Part shown: in pieces, positions 1-8,895 of the stretch
Position numbering within the stretch: position 1 is the first letter of the stretch
Layout: every line of letters starts with the position of its first letter
Source: Sporisorium sorghi
Taxonomy: Eukaryota > Basidiomycota > Ustilaginomycetes > Ustilaginales > Ustilaginaceae
NCBI GenBank assembly: GCA_023212695.1
Contig: JALCCG010000282.1
Span: 1 to 26,929 of the forward strand
Length of the DNA: 26,929 nt
Direction of reading: 5' to 3'
Notes under the pieces: generated by a model
Databases searched by the model: none
The model's input: only the letters and a program-made list of their open reading frames with translations
What the model was told of the DNA's origin: nothing
Made by a program: the position numbers and the translations under genes

Positions 1-41
1 CCGTGTCCCCCCTGTTTTCGATTTTTTTTTTGGTGTTGTGT

Positions 42-77
<36 letters not shown>

Positions 78-243
78 CTTTCACCCCTCTCTCTCACACA
101 CGCATCAGCGCCTGGTCCGCCTGACAATCCTCAGAATACCCCACCACATGATCTCCTCTCACATCATTGCTCCGAGTCCGTGCCGAATGTTCTTCCGCGT
201 GATTGACAGCTGATGAAACAGAGCAATGAAACATCTCTACAGT
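1..243. other. Non-coding left flank with T tracts
   Basis: No gene is supported here. The stretch contains a 10-base T run (22-31), a 35-base T run (43-77) and a CT-rich segment after it. It lies just downstream of the P450 stop codon on the minus strand, so it probably includes that gene's 3' UTR and terminator. Read on the minus strand the T tract is a poly(A) run starting 166 bp after the stop. Confidence 0.6.
43..77. repeat. Homopolymer T(35) tract
   Basis: Thirty-five consecutive T bases, directly visible. It could be a mononucleotide microsatellite, a genomic poly(A) tail of a retroposed sequence read on the minus strand, or partly a sequencing or assembly artefact. Length in the source genome is uncertain because homopolymers of this size are error-prone. 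Confidence 0.9.
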
Positions 244-2211
244 CTACTTTGCTGCAGAAGGGAGGCGCGAGATGCGAAGCGGCATCTGCGGTCCAACCTC
301 CTCCTGCCCAATCACTCTGGACCTGATCACAGCCGTCTGCTTGGCTTCGACCTTCCAACCCTCCACCTCCTCGAACTGGAAGCTCCCGACGAGGTGGCAG
401 AGCATCGCCTTGAACTCGGCGAGCGCGAACCTGTTGCCGATGCAGCCTCGCGGCCCGGAGATGAACGTCATGAGGTGCATGGGCAGACCGTTGTGGCGTG
501 CGGAGGCGGGGAGGTCGAGCCAGCGGTCGGGCACGAATTCGGCCGCGTCCGGGCCCCAGATCTCGGGGTCCGAGTTGATCACCTGGATGGGGATGATGAC
601 TTCGCGGCCTTGGGGGATGTGTACGGAAGTGATGGTGCCGCGCCCATCGCGCGTGGGGTAAGGGCGGGAGAGCGGCACGTCGGCGCTCGTGTTGGCGACG
701 CGGATCGTGCTGGGTACCGCCGACTTGCACCGGAACGACTCCTTGCACACCGCATCCAGGTACGGCATGGACATGAGCTCGTCGTACCCCGGATCGCGCT
801 CCATGCCGTGGCCGAAGTGGTCGTGGATCTCCTCCCTCAGCTTTTGCTGGACCGCAGGTTGCTGGGCCAGCAGCCACAGCGTCCAGGCCGTCTGGTTGGA
901 CGTCGTCTCGTGGCCCGCGATGAGCAGCGTGGTGATCTGGCCGATCAGCTCGGCGTCGTCGAGTTTCTCCCTGGGACTCACGTCAGCCGCCATGTTGGCG
1001 CGCATCATAAGATGCAGTAGATCTTTGCCTCCCGCTGCTGACCCAGCCCCGGCACCCGACGACTCCTTCTCGTCAAAATCGGCCTTGGTAAACCCATTGC
1101 CACTCGCCTTGCCCGCACCCCTCGCTTCCACCTCGGCCTGCATCTCGGACCGGATCTCGCTCTTCTTCCGAGTCACAATCTGCATCGAGACCTCCTCCAG
1201 CTTGCCGTACGCATCATCCGTCGCCCGCTTGCGCTTGTTCGGAATACTGTCCACCCACCGCAACAGTCGGAAATTCGAGAGGTACAGCTGCAGGAAGCGC
1301 AGGAGGTCGATCTTGAGCGTCAGCTTGAACAGCGTGTTGAACGCGTTGCCGAGCACGTCGCCTGCACGTTCGACGACGATGGCGGGGTCGACGTCGATCT
1401 TGAGGCTCTCAAAGTGGTAGCCGAAGCCGGCGTCGCCGATGATGTCGAGTGCGGCGCGGGTGCACCACCAGCCGATGTCGATGACGGGCGCGCCCGGTTT
1501 GCTGGCCTTCACAGCGTACTGCGACTGCGCGACGAACGGCGTATGGATTCCATCCGCGCCCTCGCTCTTGGATGCGGAGCGGTCGACCATCTGCCCGATC
1601 TTCTCGACAAGCTCGCGAGAGTACCGCATGAAGATCGGATTCAGCTCGCGGATCGCACCCACATTGAACGCCGGCTGCAAAATCTTCCTCTGCCGCTTAT
1701 GCACCTCGCCCTCCGCCACGAGCACGCCCTCCCCCAAAAAGTTCTTGAGCACCAACCGCGTCGACGAAGGCTTCTCGTAGTTGTACGAGTTCGCCGCACT
1801 GAGCATGTGCAGCATCGCCTTGGCGTCGGCGAGGAACAGACGGGGCGAGTAGGAGATGCCGCGGTACACGTAGACGCTCGTGCCGAGCTCGCGCTGGAAG
1901 GCGAGATGCGCCTCGACCGGCGGCGTGCGCCGGATGAAGCCCAGATTGCCCGTGAGGAGCGGCCAGCGGTCGGTGCGTTTGGGGCGGGGGAAGTGGGCGT
2001 ACATGTCGGTGCCGAGGATGTGCAGCTTGGTGTAGCGCCATAGTGCGACGGTGAAGAAGAAGAGCGCGGTGGAGGCGATGGCGAGGAGCGGGAGGAGGAT
2101 GAGCGTGGCGAGAAGGGTGGTGAGGGGGTTGTTGCGTAGGAGGGAGAAGGGGGTTTGGAGGAGTAGGAGCAGCTGCTGCGCTGTGGAGGAGGAGGTGGGT
2201 TCGAGCTTCAT
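244..2211 (-). CDS. Cytochrome P450 monooxygenase, membrane-anchored
   Basis: Single-exon gene of 655 residues starting at an ATG. It encodes a haem-thiolate monooxygenase that would take electrons from NADPH-P450 reductase at the ER membrane. A hydrophobic N-terminal anchor spans about residues 31-58. The I-helix oxygen-binding motif AGHETT is at 432-437, the K-helix ExxR (ESFR) at 491-494, and a PDRW segment follows. The haem-binding loop FISGPRGCIG is at 583-592 with the axial cysteine at 590. All hallmark residues are present, so the enzyme looks functional. It is longer than the usual 500-550 residues. Much of the excess is a low-complexity Gly/Ala/Ser-rich insertion at roughly 350-392, just ahead of the I helix. 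The overall look is of the CYP4-like fungal clan; subfamily and substrate cannot be told from sequence alone. No biosynthetic cluster surrounds it. Confidence 0.95.
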   Translation of the reverse strand: MKLEPTSSSTAQQLLLLLQTPFSLLRNNPLTTLLATLILLPLLAIASTALFFFTVALWRYTKLHILGTDMYAHFPRPKRTDRWPLLTGNLGFIRRTPPVEAHLAFQRELGTSVYVYRGISYSPRLFLADAKAMLHMLSAANSYNYEKPSSTRLVLKNFLGEGVLVAEGEVHKRQRKILQPAFNVGAIRELNPIFMRYSRELVEKIGQMVDRSASKSEGADGIHTPFVAQSQYAVKASKPGAPVIDIGWWCTRAALDIIGDAGFGYHFESLKIDVDPAIVVERAGDVLGNAFNTLFKLTLKIDLLRFLQLYLSNFRLLRWVDSIPNKRKRATDDAYGKLEEVSMQIVTRKKSEIRSEMQAEVEARGAGKASGNGFTKADFDEKESSGAGAGSAAGGKDLLHLMMRANMAADVSPREKLDDAELIGQITTLLIAGHETTSNQTAWTLWLLAQQPAVQQKLREEIHDHFGHGMERDPGYDELMSMPYLDAVCKESFRCKSAVPSTIRVANTSADVPLSRPYPTRDGRGTITSVHIPQGREVIIPIQVINSDPEIWGPDAAEFVPDRWLDLPASARHNGLPMHLMTFISGPRGCIGNRFALAEFKAMLCHLVGSFQFEEVEGWKVEAKQTAVIRSRVIGQEEVGPQMPLRISRLPSAAK

Positions 2212-2342
2212 GGTGGTGTTCTAGGCGGCAAGGTCAATCGACGATGATCGCGAAGGTGAGCCTGGTCGTCTAAGGTGGCAGATAAAGGTCTAGTCCAGAC
2301 GAGTGGAGCGCATCCGATGTCATACAACGGGACGGGCAAGTG

Positions 2343-2350
2343 TTATATAA
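2343..2350 (-). promoter_or_regulatory. TATA-like palindrome upstream of the P450 gene
   Basis: The sequence TTATATAA is its own reverse complement and so reads as TATATAA on both strands. It lies 132 bp upstream of the P450 ATG, a plausible core-promoter distance for a fungal gene. It is about 760 bp from the PRP16 start, too far to be that gene's TATA box. Assignment is by position and motif only. Confidence 0.35.
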
Positions 2351-2888
2351 GAGGAGCAGGTGGTCGAGAAGCAAGGAAGGTGCGTGACGCGGCCTCCAGC
2401 AGATACACCGGCGCTAGACTGGTCGATGGACAGACAAACAGCTGCAGGCTTTCACCCAGAAGGCACAAGCTCCGTAACCGATGGTGTGTGGTAACTCACT
2501 GATATCCGAGCCCGCAGCCCCAAGCTCCAATTGTCGCCAAAGCTACGTCGCAACGACCCTCACACATCCTTCTGCCGGCTCAGTAAATCATGCACGCTGC
2601 TCATCACTCATCGCGAGGCTCAACTATCAGCACGATCGCGTCAAGCTCGACAGCGAATTGCTCGGCATGGCATGAAAATCTGTAAAGGGGATCGAATGGC
2701 GATACGCTGCCGTTACTGAGTCCCGCGGATTTGCAATGGACGGGCTCCATGCGGGACAAGAGCTGCTGTCCGCGGAACAACGTACGTCAATGTGCTGCGC
2801 TGTTGCCGCCGTGCGGTCTCTGTTTGACAGGATTGGTTGCCACCGTTCATTCGTTCACTGCGCATTTCTCGGTTCCTTGCTCGGCGGT

Positions 2889-2912
2889 GACGACGGCGGC
2901 GACGACGGCGGC
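2889..2912. repeat. Tandem 12-bp GC-rich repeat, two copies
   Basis: GACGACGGCGGC occurs twice head to tail (2889-2900 and 2901-2912), followed by a further GAC. It lies in the non-coding region upstream of PRP16. It is probably a short minisatellite; no function can be read from it. Confidence 0.8.
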
Positions 2913-3110
2913 GACCCAACGCCGAGCGATTTTTCGACTTTGTTAGATCTTCAGCGCAATCTCCGAAAGCCGAAAAACTTTCCAGAGCTGAACGACGGTT
3001 GGACCCTGAACGGCTGACCTTCTTCTTCTCACTCTTCACACTCGACGTCCCATCCATCCACTCGAAACACAACAGCTGCCACTTGCGTTTTGCGGCACGC
3101 TATCGAAGGC

Positions 3111-6100
3111 ATGCCCTCGCCTCTGGAGCAAGAGGTGGCACAACGCCTTTCTCACACCTTGCCCAACGCCAGCGAGCTGCTCGCACAGCGCGTCATCTCC
3201 CTGTCACGTTCGCTGCCTACGGACAAGGCTTTCGTCAATGCTGCCCGTGCGTTTGGCAGATTTGATGAATCCTTCCTCGTAGATCTCCGGAGCTACATCG
3301 CATCACATCCCGATCAGGGCTCCAGTGGAAGCAATGGAGCGACGGCTCCGTCGTCATCGTCGTCGCAGCAGACAACCCCTGCCGAGCTACAACGCACGGG
3401 TCTCTCTACGCTGGGTGGCGAGAAGCACGTGTTCAAGGCGCCATCCTCTTCAAAGCCGAAACAGAGCCTACTTGGTCTTGACACGCTAGCTGCTGCCAAA
3501 CGTGCAGAGCTCAGTGACTCTACTTCATCCAGCACGGCTAAGGCAAATCCGTCCAACAAACGCCAACGCATCTCCGGCGCTCAGCTCAGTCATCTTAAAG
3601 ATGATCTCGACTCGCCGGCCCCCACAACGACTCTCGTCGAGCCTGTGTTCAAGGCGCCTTCTCGTCCCGCCTCAGCTGCACAGGCTCAAATGAGGTCGCG
3701 AGGTAATGAAACGCCGAGCCATCCAGGAGGCTTGAGCGACACGGCTGCGCGTCGGCTCCAAGAGCATCGGCGCAAGCGTGCCATGGCTGCCGATGCCAGG
3801 AACGAGGCTTCTAGCAAAGGCAAGCAGACTTCGTCTTCGGCCGGTAGCGGTGCCAGCGGCTCAGCTCGATCGTCCACTTCGGATCGCGTCAACGGAGACT
3901 CGTGGCGCGCCTCGGATCGAGACTGGGATCAACGTCGAGCACCGAATCATGACCGCAGTCGCGACGGCACTGATCGGCGACAACAAAATGGCACAAACGC
4001 TACCCCATCGCAACGTCTCGAGCGACGCACCTGGGACTCGACTCCACGCCGCTCGTCACGCGCAAACAACGACACGGATCGCTGGACCCCGCGCCATTCT
4101 GACGCCACTGCAAGATCACGAGCACCAGATTCGACGTTCGCATCTACACGCTCAGCCGGCTCTCGTCGCTGGGACGAGACGCCATCACGACGTGGCGAAT
4201 CGCCCTCCAGCCCAGGCGATCGAGGCGCACAAGGCACAAGCTGCCAGCTCGACCGCGACTGGTACGACATGGAGGAAGGCGGTGTTGCAGCCGATGAAGA
4301 ACACAACCCGTTCGCCCAGTACCAAGACATGACCGGCCAGATCTCGGCCCCCCTCGCCGCCAAGAAGGAGAAAGTTACTGCACGCCAAGCCCAGTACAAC
4401 GCCGACTCGGATGCATGGGAGCGCAACCGGCTGCAGACCAGCGGTGTCGGTCCGCGCACCGCCATCGATCTCGACAATGTGGACGAAGACAGCGAGAACC
4501 GCGTTCATCTGCTGGTGCACGACCTCAAGCCGCCCTTCTTGGATGGCAAGACCGTATTCACAAAGCAGCTCGAGCCTATCAACCCAGTCAAGGACGGGCT
4601 TTCCGACATGGCAGTGTTTGCTCGCAAAGGAAGTCGACTGGTCAGAGAGACGAGGGAAAAGGCCGAGCGCGCCAAAGCAGCTGGAAAAGTGGCCGCGATG
4701 GGCGGCACCACGCTCGGCAATATCCTGGGAGTCAAAGCGGATGACGACGAGGACGACCCAACCGCACCCTCCGCCGACTCGGCAAAATCTGGCACCAAGC
4801 AAGATGCTGTTGCTGGGGATGAAACCGACTCGCAATTCGCTCGACATCTGAAAACCAACACAGGCGGATCCGAGTTCAGCCGATCCAAGACGCTCAAAGA
4901 GCAACGCCAGTACCTCCCCGCCTTTGCCTGCCGAGACGACCTCATGAAGATCATCCGCGAAAACCAGGTCATCGTCGTCATCGGCGAGACCGGCTCAGGC
5001 AAGACCACCCAACTCGCCCAGTTCCTTCACGAGGACGGCTACACCAAATACGGCATGGTCGGCTGCACGCAACCGCGTCGTGTGGCCGCCATGAGCGTCG
5101 CAAAGCGTGTCAGCGAGGAGATGGAGTGCAAGCTCGGCGCGCTGGTGGGCTACTCGATCCGCTTCGAAGACTGCACCAGCGCCGAGACCAAGATCAAATA
5201 CATGACCGACGGCGTGCTGCTGAGGGAGAGTCTCAACGAGGCTGACTTGGATCGATACAGCGCGATCATCCTCGACGAAGCGCACGAGCGTTCGCTCAGC
5301 ACCGATGTGCTCATGGGCCTGCTGCGCAAGATCCTGCAGCGTCGGCGCGATCTCAAGCTTATCGTCACGTCGGCCACAATGAACGCCGACAAGTTTGCCT
5401 CGTTCTATGGCGGTGCACAGACGTTTACGATCCCAGGTAGAACGTTCCCCGTCGATGTGCTGTTCAGCAAGACACCGTGCGAGGACTACGTCGACAGCGC
5501 GGTCAAGCAGGCGCTCTCGATCCACCTCTCGCATCCCAAGGGCGACATCCTCGTGTTCATGACGGGCCAGGAGGACATCGAGGTGACGTGCCAGGTCATC
5601 GCCGAGCGCTTGGCTCAAATCGACGACGCACCGCCGCTGCTGGTGCTGCCCATCTACTCGCAGATGCCCGCCGACCTGCAGGCCAAGATCTTCGACGCGG
5701 CCGAAAACGGCGAGCGTAAATGTATTGTCGCGACCAACATCGCCGAGACGTCGTTGACAGTCGACGGCATCATGTATGTGGTCGATGCGGGCTACTACAA
5801 GCTCAAGGTGTACAATCCCAAGGTTGGTATGGATTCGTTGCAGATCACGCCGATCTCGCAGGCGAATGCGAACCAGCGCTCGGGGCGTGCAGGGCGTACG
5901 GGCAGCGGGACGGCGTACCGGCTCTACACGGAGCTGGCGTTCCGCAACGAGCTGTTCGCCAATACAATTCCGGAGATCCAGCGCACGAACCTCGCCAATA
6001 CGGTGCTCATGCTCAAAAGTCTGGGCGTGAGCAACCTGCTCGAGTTCGACTTTATGGACCCACCGCCGCAGGATACCATCCTCAACAGCATGTATCAGCT

Positions 6101-6992
6101 GTGGGTGCTGGGTGCGCTGAACAATGTCGGCGAGCTCACGCCCCTGGGCAAGAAGATGGGCGATTTCCCTATGGAGCCGAGCTTGTCCAAGATGCTGATC
6201 ACGAGCGTCGAGTACGGATGCAGCGTCGAGATGCTGACGATCGTGAGCATGCTCTCGGTCCCCTCGGTGTTCTACCGGCCCAAGGAGCGGCAGGAGGAGA
6301 GCGACGCTGCGCGCGAAAAATTCTTCGTGGCCGAGTCGGACCATCTCACACTGTTGCACGTGTACAACCAGTGGCGGAGCAACGGCTATCGCGACTCGTG
6401 GTGCACGCGGCACTTCGTGCACCCGAAAACGCTCCGCAAAGCACGCGAGGTGCGCCAGCAGCTGCAGGACATCATGACCGCCCAGAAACTGCGCCTCGTG
6501 TCGTGCAGTACCGACTGGGACGCGGTGCGCAAGTGCATCGCCGCGGGCTACTTCCACCAAGCCGCGCGCTCGGCGGGCATCGGCGAGTACGTCAACTGCC
6601 GCACGGGCATCAAGATGTTCCTCCACCCCACATCGGCGTTGTACGGGTTGGGGTACAGCCCGGAGTACGTCGTGTACCACCAGGTGGTGCTGACGAGTAG
6701 GGAGATGATGAACACGGTCACGCAGGTGGACCCGCACTGGCTGGCCGAGTTGGGAGGTGCGTTTTATTCGATCAAGGAGCGCGGGAGCACGAGCAGTGTT
6801 GCGAGGGCGAGGAGGACGGGCGATCTGGATAAGCTGACGAGTCTCGAGCAGCAGATGCGGCTGGATCGCGAGGAGGAGGAGCGCAAGCAGAGGGAGCGCA
6901 GGGAGCAGCAGAGGAGCAAGGGCAGCGAGACGCCCGCAATTGCGACGCCGGGTGCGACGCCGTTAAGATCGCGCGCCAGGAGGTTTGTCTAG
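3111..6992 (+). CDS. PRP16: Pre-mRNA splicing ATP-dependent RNA helicase PRP16 (DHX38)
   Basis: DEAH-box ATPase that remodels the spliceosome between the two catalytic steps in the nucleus. The protein has 1293 residues (yeast about 1071, human about 1227) from one uninterrupted frame. The open frame extends 7 codons further to a TTG, but the first ATG at 3111 is used. The N-terminal ~380 residues are Ser/Arg/Asp-rich and low complexity. A DHX38-like segment with DWYDMEEGG precedes the conserved stretch [13 protein letters not shown]. In the helicase core are Walker A GETGSGKT (625-632), DEAH (722-725), SAT (754-756) and motif [10 protein letters not shown] (922-929). The winged-helix, HA2 and OB-fold region follows, ending near [15 protein letters not shown], and a charged Glu/Arg tail completes the protein. 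The pre-core region and the C-terminal part match PRP16 rather than PRP2, PRP22 or PRP43. The gene converges with ATX1, 179 bp away. Confidence 0.96.
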   Translation: MPSPLEQEVAQRLSHTLPNASELLAQRVISLSRSLPTDKAFVNAARAFGRFDESFLVDLRSYIASHPDQGSSGSNGATAPSSSSSQQTTPAELQRTGLSTLGGEKHVFKAPSSSKPKQSLLGLDTLAAAKRAELSDSTSSSTAKANPSNKRQRISGAQLSHLKDDLDSPAPTTTLVEPVFKAPSRPASAAQAQMRSRGNETPSHPGGLSDTAARRLQEHRRKRAMAADARNEASSKGKQTSSSAGSGASGSARSSTSDRVNGDSWRASDRDWDQRRAPNHDRSRDGTDRRQQNGTNATPSQRLERRTWDSTPRRSSRANNDTDRWTPRHSDATARSRAPDSTFASTRSAGSRRWDETPSRRGESPSSPGDRGAQGTSCQLDRDWYDMEEGGVAADEEHNPFAQYQDMTGQISAPLAAKKEKVTARQAQYNADSDAWERNRLQTSGVGPRTAIDLDNVDEDSENRVHLLVHDLKPPFLDGKTVFTKQLEPINPVKDGLSDMAVFARKGSRLVRETREKAERAKAAGKVAAMGGTTLGNILGVKADDDEDDPTAPSADSAKSGTKQDAVAGDETDSQFARHLKTNTGGSEFSRSKTLKEQRQYLPAFACRDDLMKIIRENQVIVVIGETGSGKTTQLAQFLHEDGYTKYGMVGCTQPRRVAAMSVAKRVSEEMECKLGALVGYSIRFEDCTSAETKIKYMTDGVLLRESLNEADLDRYSAIILDEAHERSLSTDVLMGLLRKILQRRRDLKLIVTSATMNADKFASFYGGAQTFTIPGRTFPVDVLFSKTPCEDYVDSAVKQALSIHLSHPKGDILVFMTGQEDIEVTCQVIAERLAQIDDAPPLLVLPIYSQMPADLQAKIFDAAENGERKCIVATNIAETSLTVDGIMYVVDAGYYKLKVYNPKVGMDSLQITPISQANANQRSGRAGRTGSGTAYRLYTELAFRNELFANTIPEIQRTNLANTVLMLKSLGVSNLLEFDFMDPPPQDTILNSMYQLWVLGALNNVGELTPLGKKMGDFPMEPSLSKMLITSVEYGCSVEMLTIVSMLSVPSVFYRPKERQEESDAAREKFFVAESDHLTLLHVYNQWRSNGYRDSWCTRHFVHPKTLRKAREVRQQLQDIMTAQKLRLVSCSTDWDAVRKCIAAGYFHQAARSAGIGEYVNCRTGIKMFLHPTSALYGLGYSPEYVVYHQVVLTSREMMNTVTQVDPHWLAELGGAFYSIKERGSTSSVARARRTGDLDKLTSLEQQMRLDREEEERKQRERREQQRSKGSETPAIATPGATPLRSRARRFV

Positions 6993-7007
6993 ATGCGTCG
7001 TTCGCAC

Positions 7008-7124
7008 AGAGAGCGTTGGATTGGTTAATGTCCCCTGGGGGTGGTCGACACCTCCTTCCGCCGGGACGAAAATTCATACTAGAGAGAGAGAGCGTTGGAT
7101 TTGTAATTGCAGCTGTAGAGAGCG
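7008..7124. repeat. Dispersed short direct repeat, AGAGAGCGTT(GGATT)
   Basis: AGAGAGCGTTGGATT occurs exactly at 7008-7022 and 7085-7099. The first ten bases recur at 7115-7124. All three lie in the 179-bp gap between the convergent PRP16 and ATX1 stop codons, so they fall in the 3' UTR of one or both. Function is unknown; local duplication is the simplest explanation. Confidence 0.75.
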
Positions 7125-7171
7125 TTCTAGAAAGGACTTGAATTGCGAGTGCAGTACGGAACGCCGAGTGA

Positions 7172-7586
7172 TCAATGAACAACCTGCGAGCTCTTGACCT
7201 CCTTGCCCGTCTTTTTGATCTTCTCCAAGACGGTCTCGTACGGCGCGGATCCCTTGACCACCACCGACTGGTTCTCGAGCGAGACGTCGAACGAGTCAAC
7301 GCCTGTCGGGTCGCGAGCAGCGTCGTCGATGCGGAGCAGATTTCGAAGAAGTGAGAACAATGTCAACCTGACAAGCTGCGACAGTTGAGCAAGAGAGGAG
7401 ATGTACGATACTGACCATCAAGCTTGGACAGCACACGCGAAACGGCGCCCGAGCAGCCGGAGCACGTCATGACGACTTCGAACTTGTATTCGTGCTGTCA
7501 GCCCCACCGAGCCGTGCAAAATGCAATGGTGTCAGCCGGTGCTTCCACTGTGAAGAGCTTCGAGGTGAAGAACGTACCTGGCTCAT
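7172..7586 (-). CDS. ATX1: Copper chaperone ATX1 (three exons)
   Basis: Small cytosolic metallochaperone that in characterised fungi hands Cu(I) to the P-type ATPase CCC2 in the late Golgi for loading cuproenzymes such as ferroxidases. The gene was assembled by splicing: exon 1 at 7578-7586 (only ATG AGC CAG), intron 7495-7577 (GTACGT...CAG), exon 2 at 7416-7494, intron 7303-7415 (GTCAGT...CAG), exon 3 at 7172-7302. The product has 72 residues, the family's usual size. It begins MSQHEYKFEVV and carries the metal-binding motif MTCSGC with C14 and C17. The conserved KKTGKEV lysine loop is at 59-65. The junction L-D-G-V-D-S restores the ferredoxin-like fold sequence, which supports both splice sites. 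The 9-nt first coding exon is easily missed. The divergent neighbour is the CFEM gene. Confidence 0.93.
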
Positions 7587-8042
7587 AGTGTGTTTGCGAC
7601 AGAGAGTGATGACGGGGTGATGGTGGTGGTTGAGAAGTAAGCGCTGGTTCGGAAAAGTGAAAGATCAAGGGTCCAGCGCCAGTCCCGCTCGGACCGACGC
7701 CTCCACTCCCGGACATAAAGCGCGAAAACTGAGCGTTCTCGGAGCGTTTTTTGGGGGCGTCACGCCAGCGATCCGCAGCGGGTGAAGCGGTATCGAGCGG
7801 CGCGTTACCCGACACACGGCAGAAAGGCTCCGAGAGCGTTCGATGAGGCGACAGCCTCGTCCATACGCTCGCTGTCATCACCATGGCTGACGAGCCTCGA
7901 GCTACAATGTCACCGCTTGATGTCCCTCAAAACGGCGGAATTGCGCAAGGCTGACAGTCGTTTGGAGCAAGGCTGCGGAAGCACGGTGCTGAGGCACAGG
8001 GAGTTGGCTGCCGTGTGATGGAATGCTTGTCTCGGTCGAGGC

Positions 8043-8540
8043 ATTGGTGTCTCGTGCGCTCAGTGCATGGCAGTGTTGGCCTTTATATCGAACAAGGAAC
8101 AAGTTGCCAATGGACTGGGCTCCGTCCGATAGCTGCCACATTCAATTGGTGTGGTGAGCATTTCTAAGTGTTCCGCAAGCCGGGACCTAGTGTAGTGACG
8201 TCCAAGCAAACGTTCATCCAAGACGTACATAGCAGGAGGACAGCCACATTGGACAAGACTGACAACCAATACATCTTGTGGGCCCTCGAGGTCCTGTTCA
8301 TGTCTTCTGCTCGGTCAAGTTCAGGACAAGACCAACTACGAGCTGATCTTCAGGAGCCCTTTCCAAGGACGAGAGACCTGAGAACAAGCGCTGGGCACCA
8401 TTTCGTCACCTTCGTCGATCATGCTTGCAAAGATTATTGACCCACAGCAGCATAGTCGTGCACAAGCAGTGGCGCCGTCGACTGTTTGAGCCGTCGAAAA
8501 GGACTTTCGAGGCCCAGGCACAAAAACACAGCAGGCCAAT
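8043..8540. promoter_or_regulatory. Cluster of CCAAT boxes in both orientations
   Basis: CCAAT is found at 8107-8111, 8266-8270 and 8536-8540. Its complement ATTGG is at 8043-8047, 8145-8149 and 8248-8252. About one pentamer (either strand) per 500 bp would be expected by chance with equal base use, and there are six. CCAAT is the core bound by the fungal Hap2/3/5 complex, which in several fungi partners HapX in iron regulation. A role for it here is an inference. Confidence 0.35.
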
Positions 8541-8713
8541 GCCAAATGAAAGGTGCCCACCGCTTTAGCCTCCTTGGCCCCTGTTGACGAGCTCGAACCC
8601 CACCACCAGCACAGGTGTTGCTGGGACCGCCAACTTTTCGAAATGAACTTACTCATGTCGACCGTGCTCACGCTGGGCTTGTGCGATCATCGTTGTTGCG
8701 AGTTGTTTGTGAG

Positions 8714-8741
8714 GCGCCCACCCAACTTGCGCCCACCCAAC
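8714..8741. repeat. Two 13-bp copies of GCGCCCACCCAAC in the CFEM promoter
   Basis: GCGCCCACCCAAC occurs at 8714-8726 and again at 8729-8741, separated by TT, so the period is 15 bp. The pair is about 155-180 bp upstream of the CFEM ATG, in the expected proximal promoter. On the minus strand it reads GTTGGGTGGGCGC, a G-rich core of the kind C2H2 zinc fingers often bind. No specific factor can be named. Confidence 0.5.
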
Positions 8742-8895
8742 CTAGCTTGTGGCGGTACAGATGAGGGTCAGCACCAGACCCTCGCGGAGGGAGCAGGTCT
8801 CCTTTGCGCATATTTGAGCTCGCTCACCTCCTTCGCAACCACCAAGTTCTCTCTATCTCAGCTCCCAATCTCGGCCTCAGAATATTCTACACACA

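Larger units (their letters stand above)
2212..3110. other. Divergent intergenic region, P450 / PRP16
   Basis: About 900 bp between the two start codons, with no supportable gene. It should hold both promoters. An 8-bp palindromic TATA-like element lies at 2343-2350. A 12-bp unit GACGACGGCGGC is repeated twice in tandem at 2889-2912. The stretch before the PRP16 ATG (about 3020-3080) is rich in CT, TTC and CA, as is common around fungal transcription starts and leaders. Confidence 0.6.
7587..8895. other. Divergent intergenic region, ATX1 / CFEM gene
   Basis: About 1.3 kb between the two start codons. Short open frames occur on both strands (for example minus 8336-8671) but none shows a recognisable domain or convincing coding character. 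The region holds six CCAAT/ATTGG pentamers between 8043 and 8540, and a tandem GC-rich motif at 8714-8741. I scanned it for GATAA/TTATC, the core of the Ustilago Urbs1 GATA site, and saw none. It probably contains both promoters and long 5' leaders. Confidence 0.6.

Noticed and set aside
3..206. Open frame across the left-edge T tract, giving a poly-Phe run
   Set aside because: It exists only because TTT repeats cannot create stops; not a protein-like sequence.
3090..3110. Seven-codon N-terminal extension of PRP16 starting at TTG
   Set aside because: TTG is not an expected fungal start; the ATG at 3111 is the first in-frame ATG. The same reasoning was applied to the PX gene (TTG at 10337) and TEL1 (TTG at 16413).
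4995..6737. Long minus-strand open frame of 580 codons opposite PRP16
   Set aside because: It lies entirely antisense to the conserved helicase core, is rich in His, Arg, Leu and Val as expected for the reverse frame of GC-rich coding DNA, and has no recognisable domain.
8336..8671. Minus-strand frame with a GTAAGT near its ATG, as if a spliced small gene
   Set aside because: No downstream exon, domain or family resemblance was found; a single GTAAGT is weak evidence.
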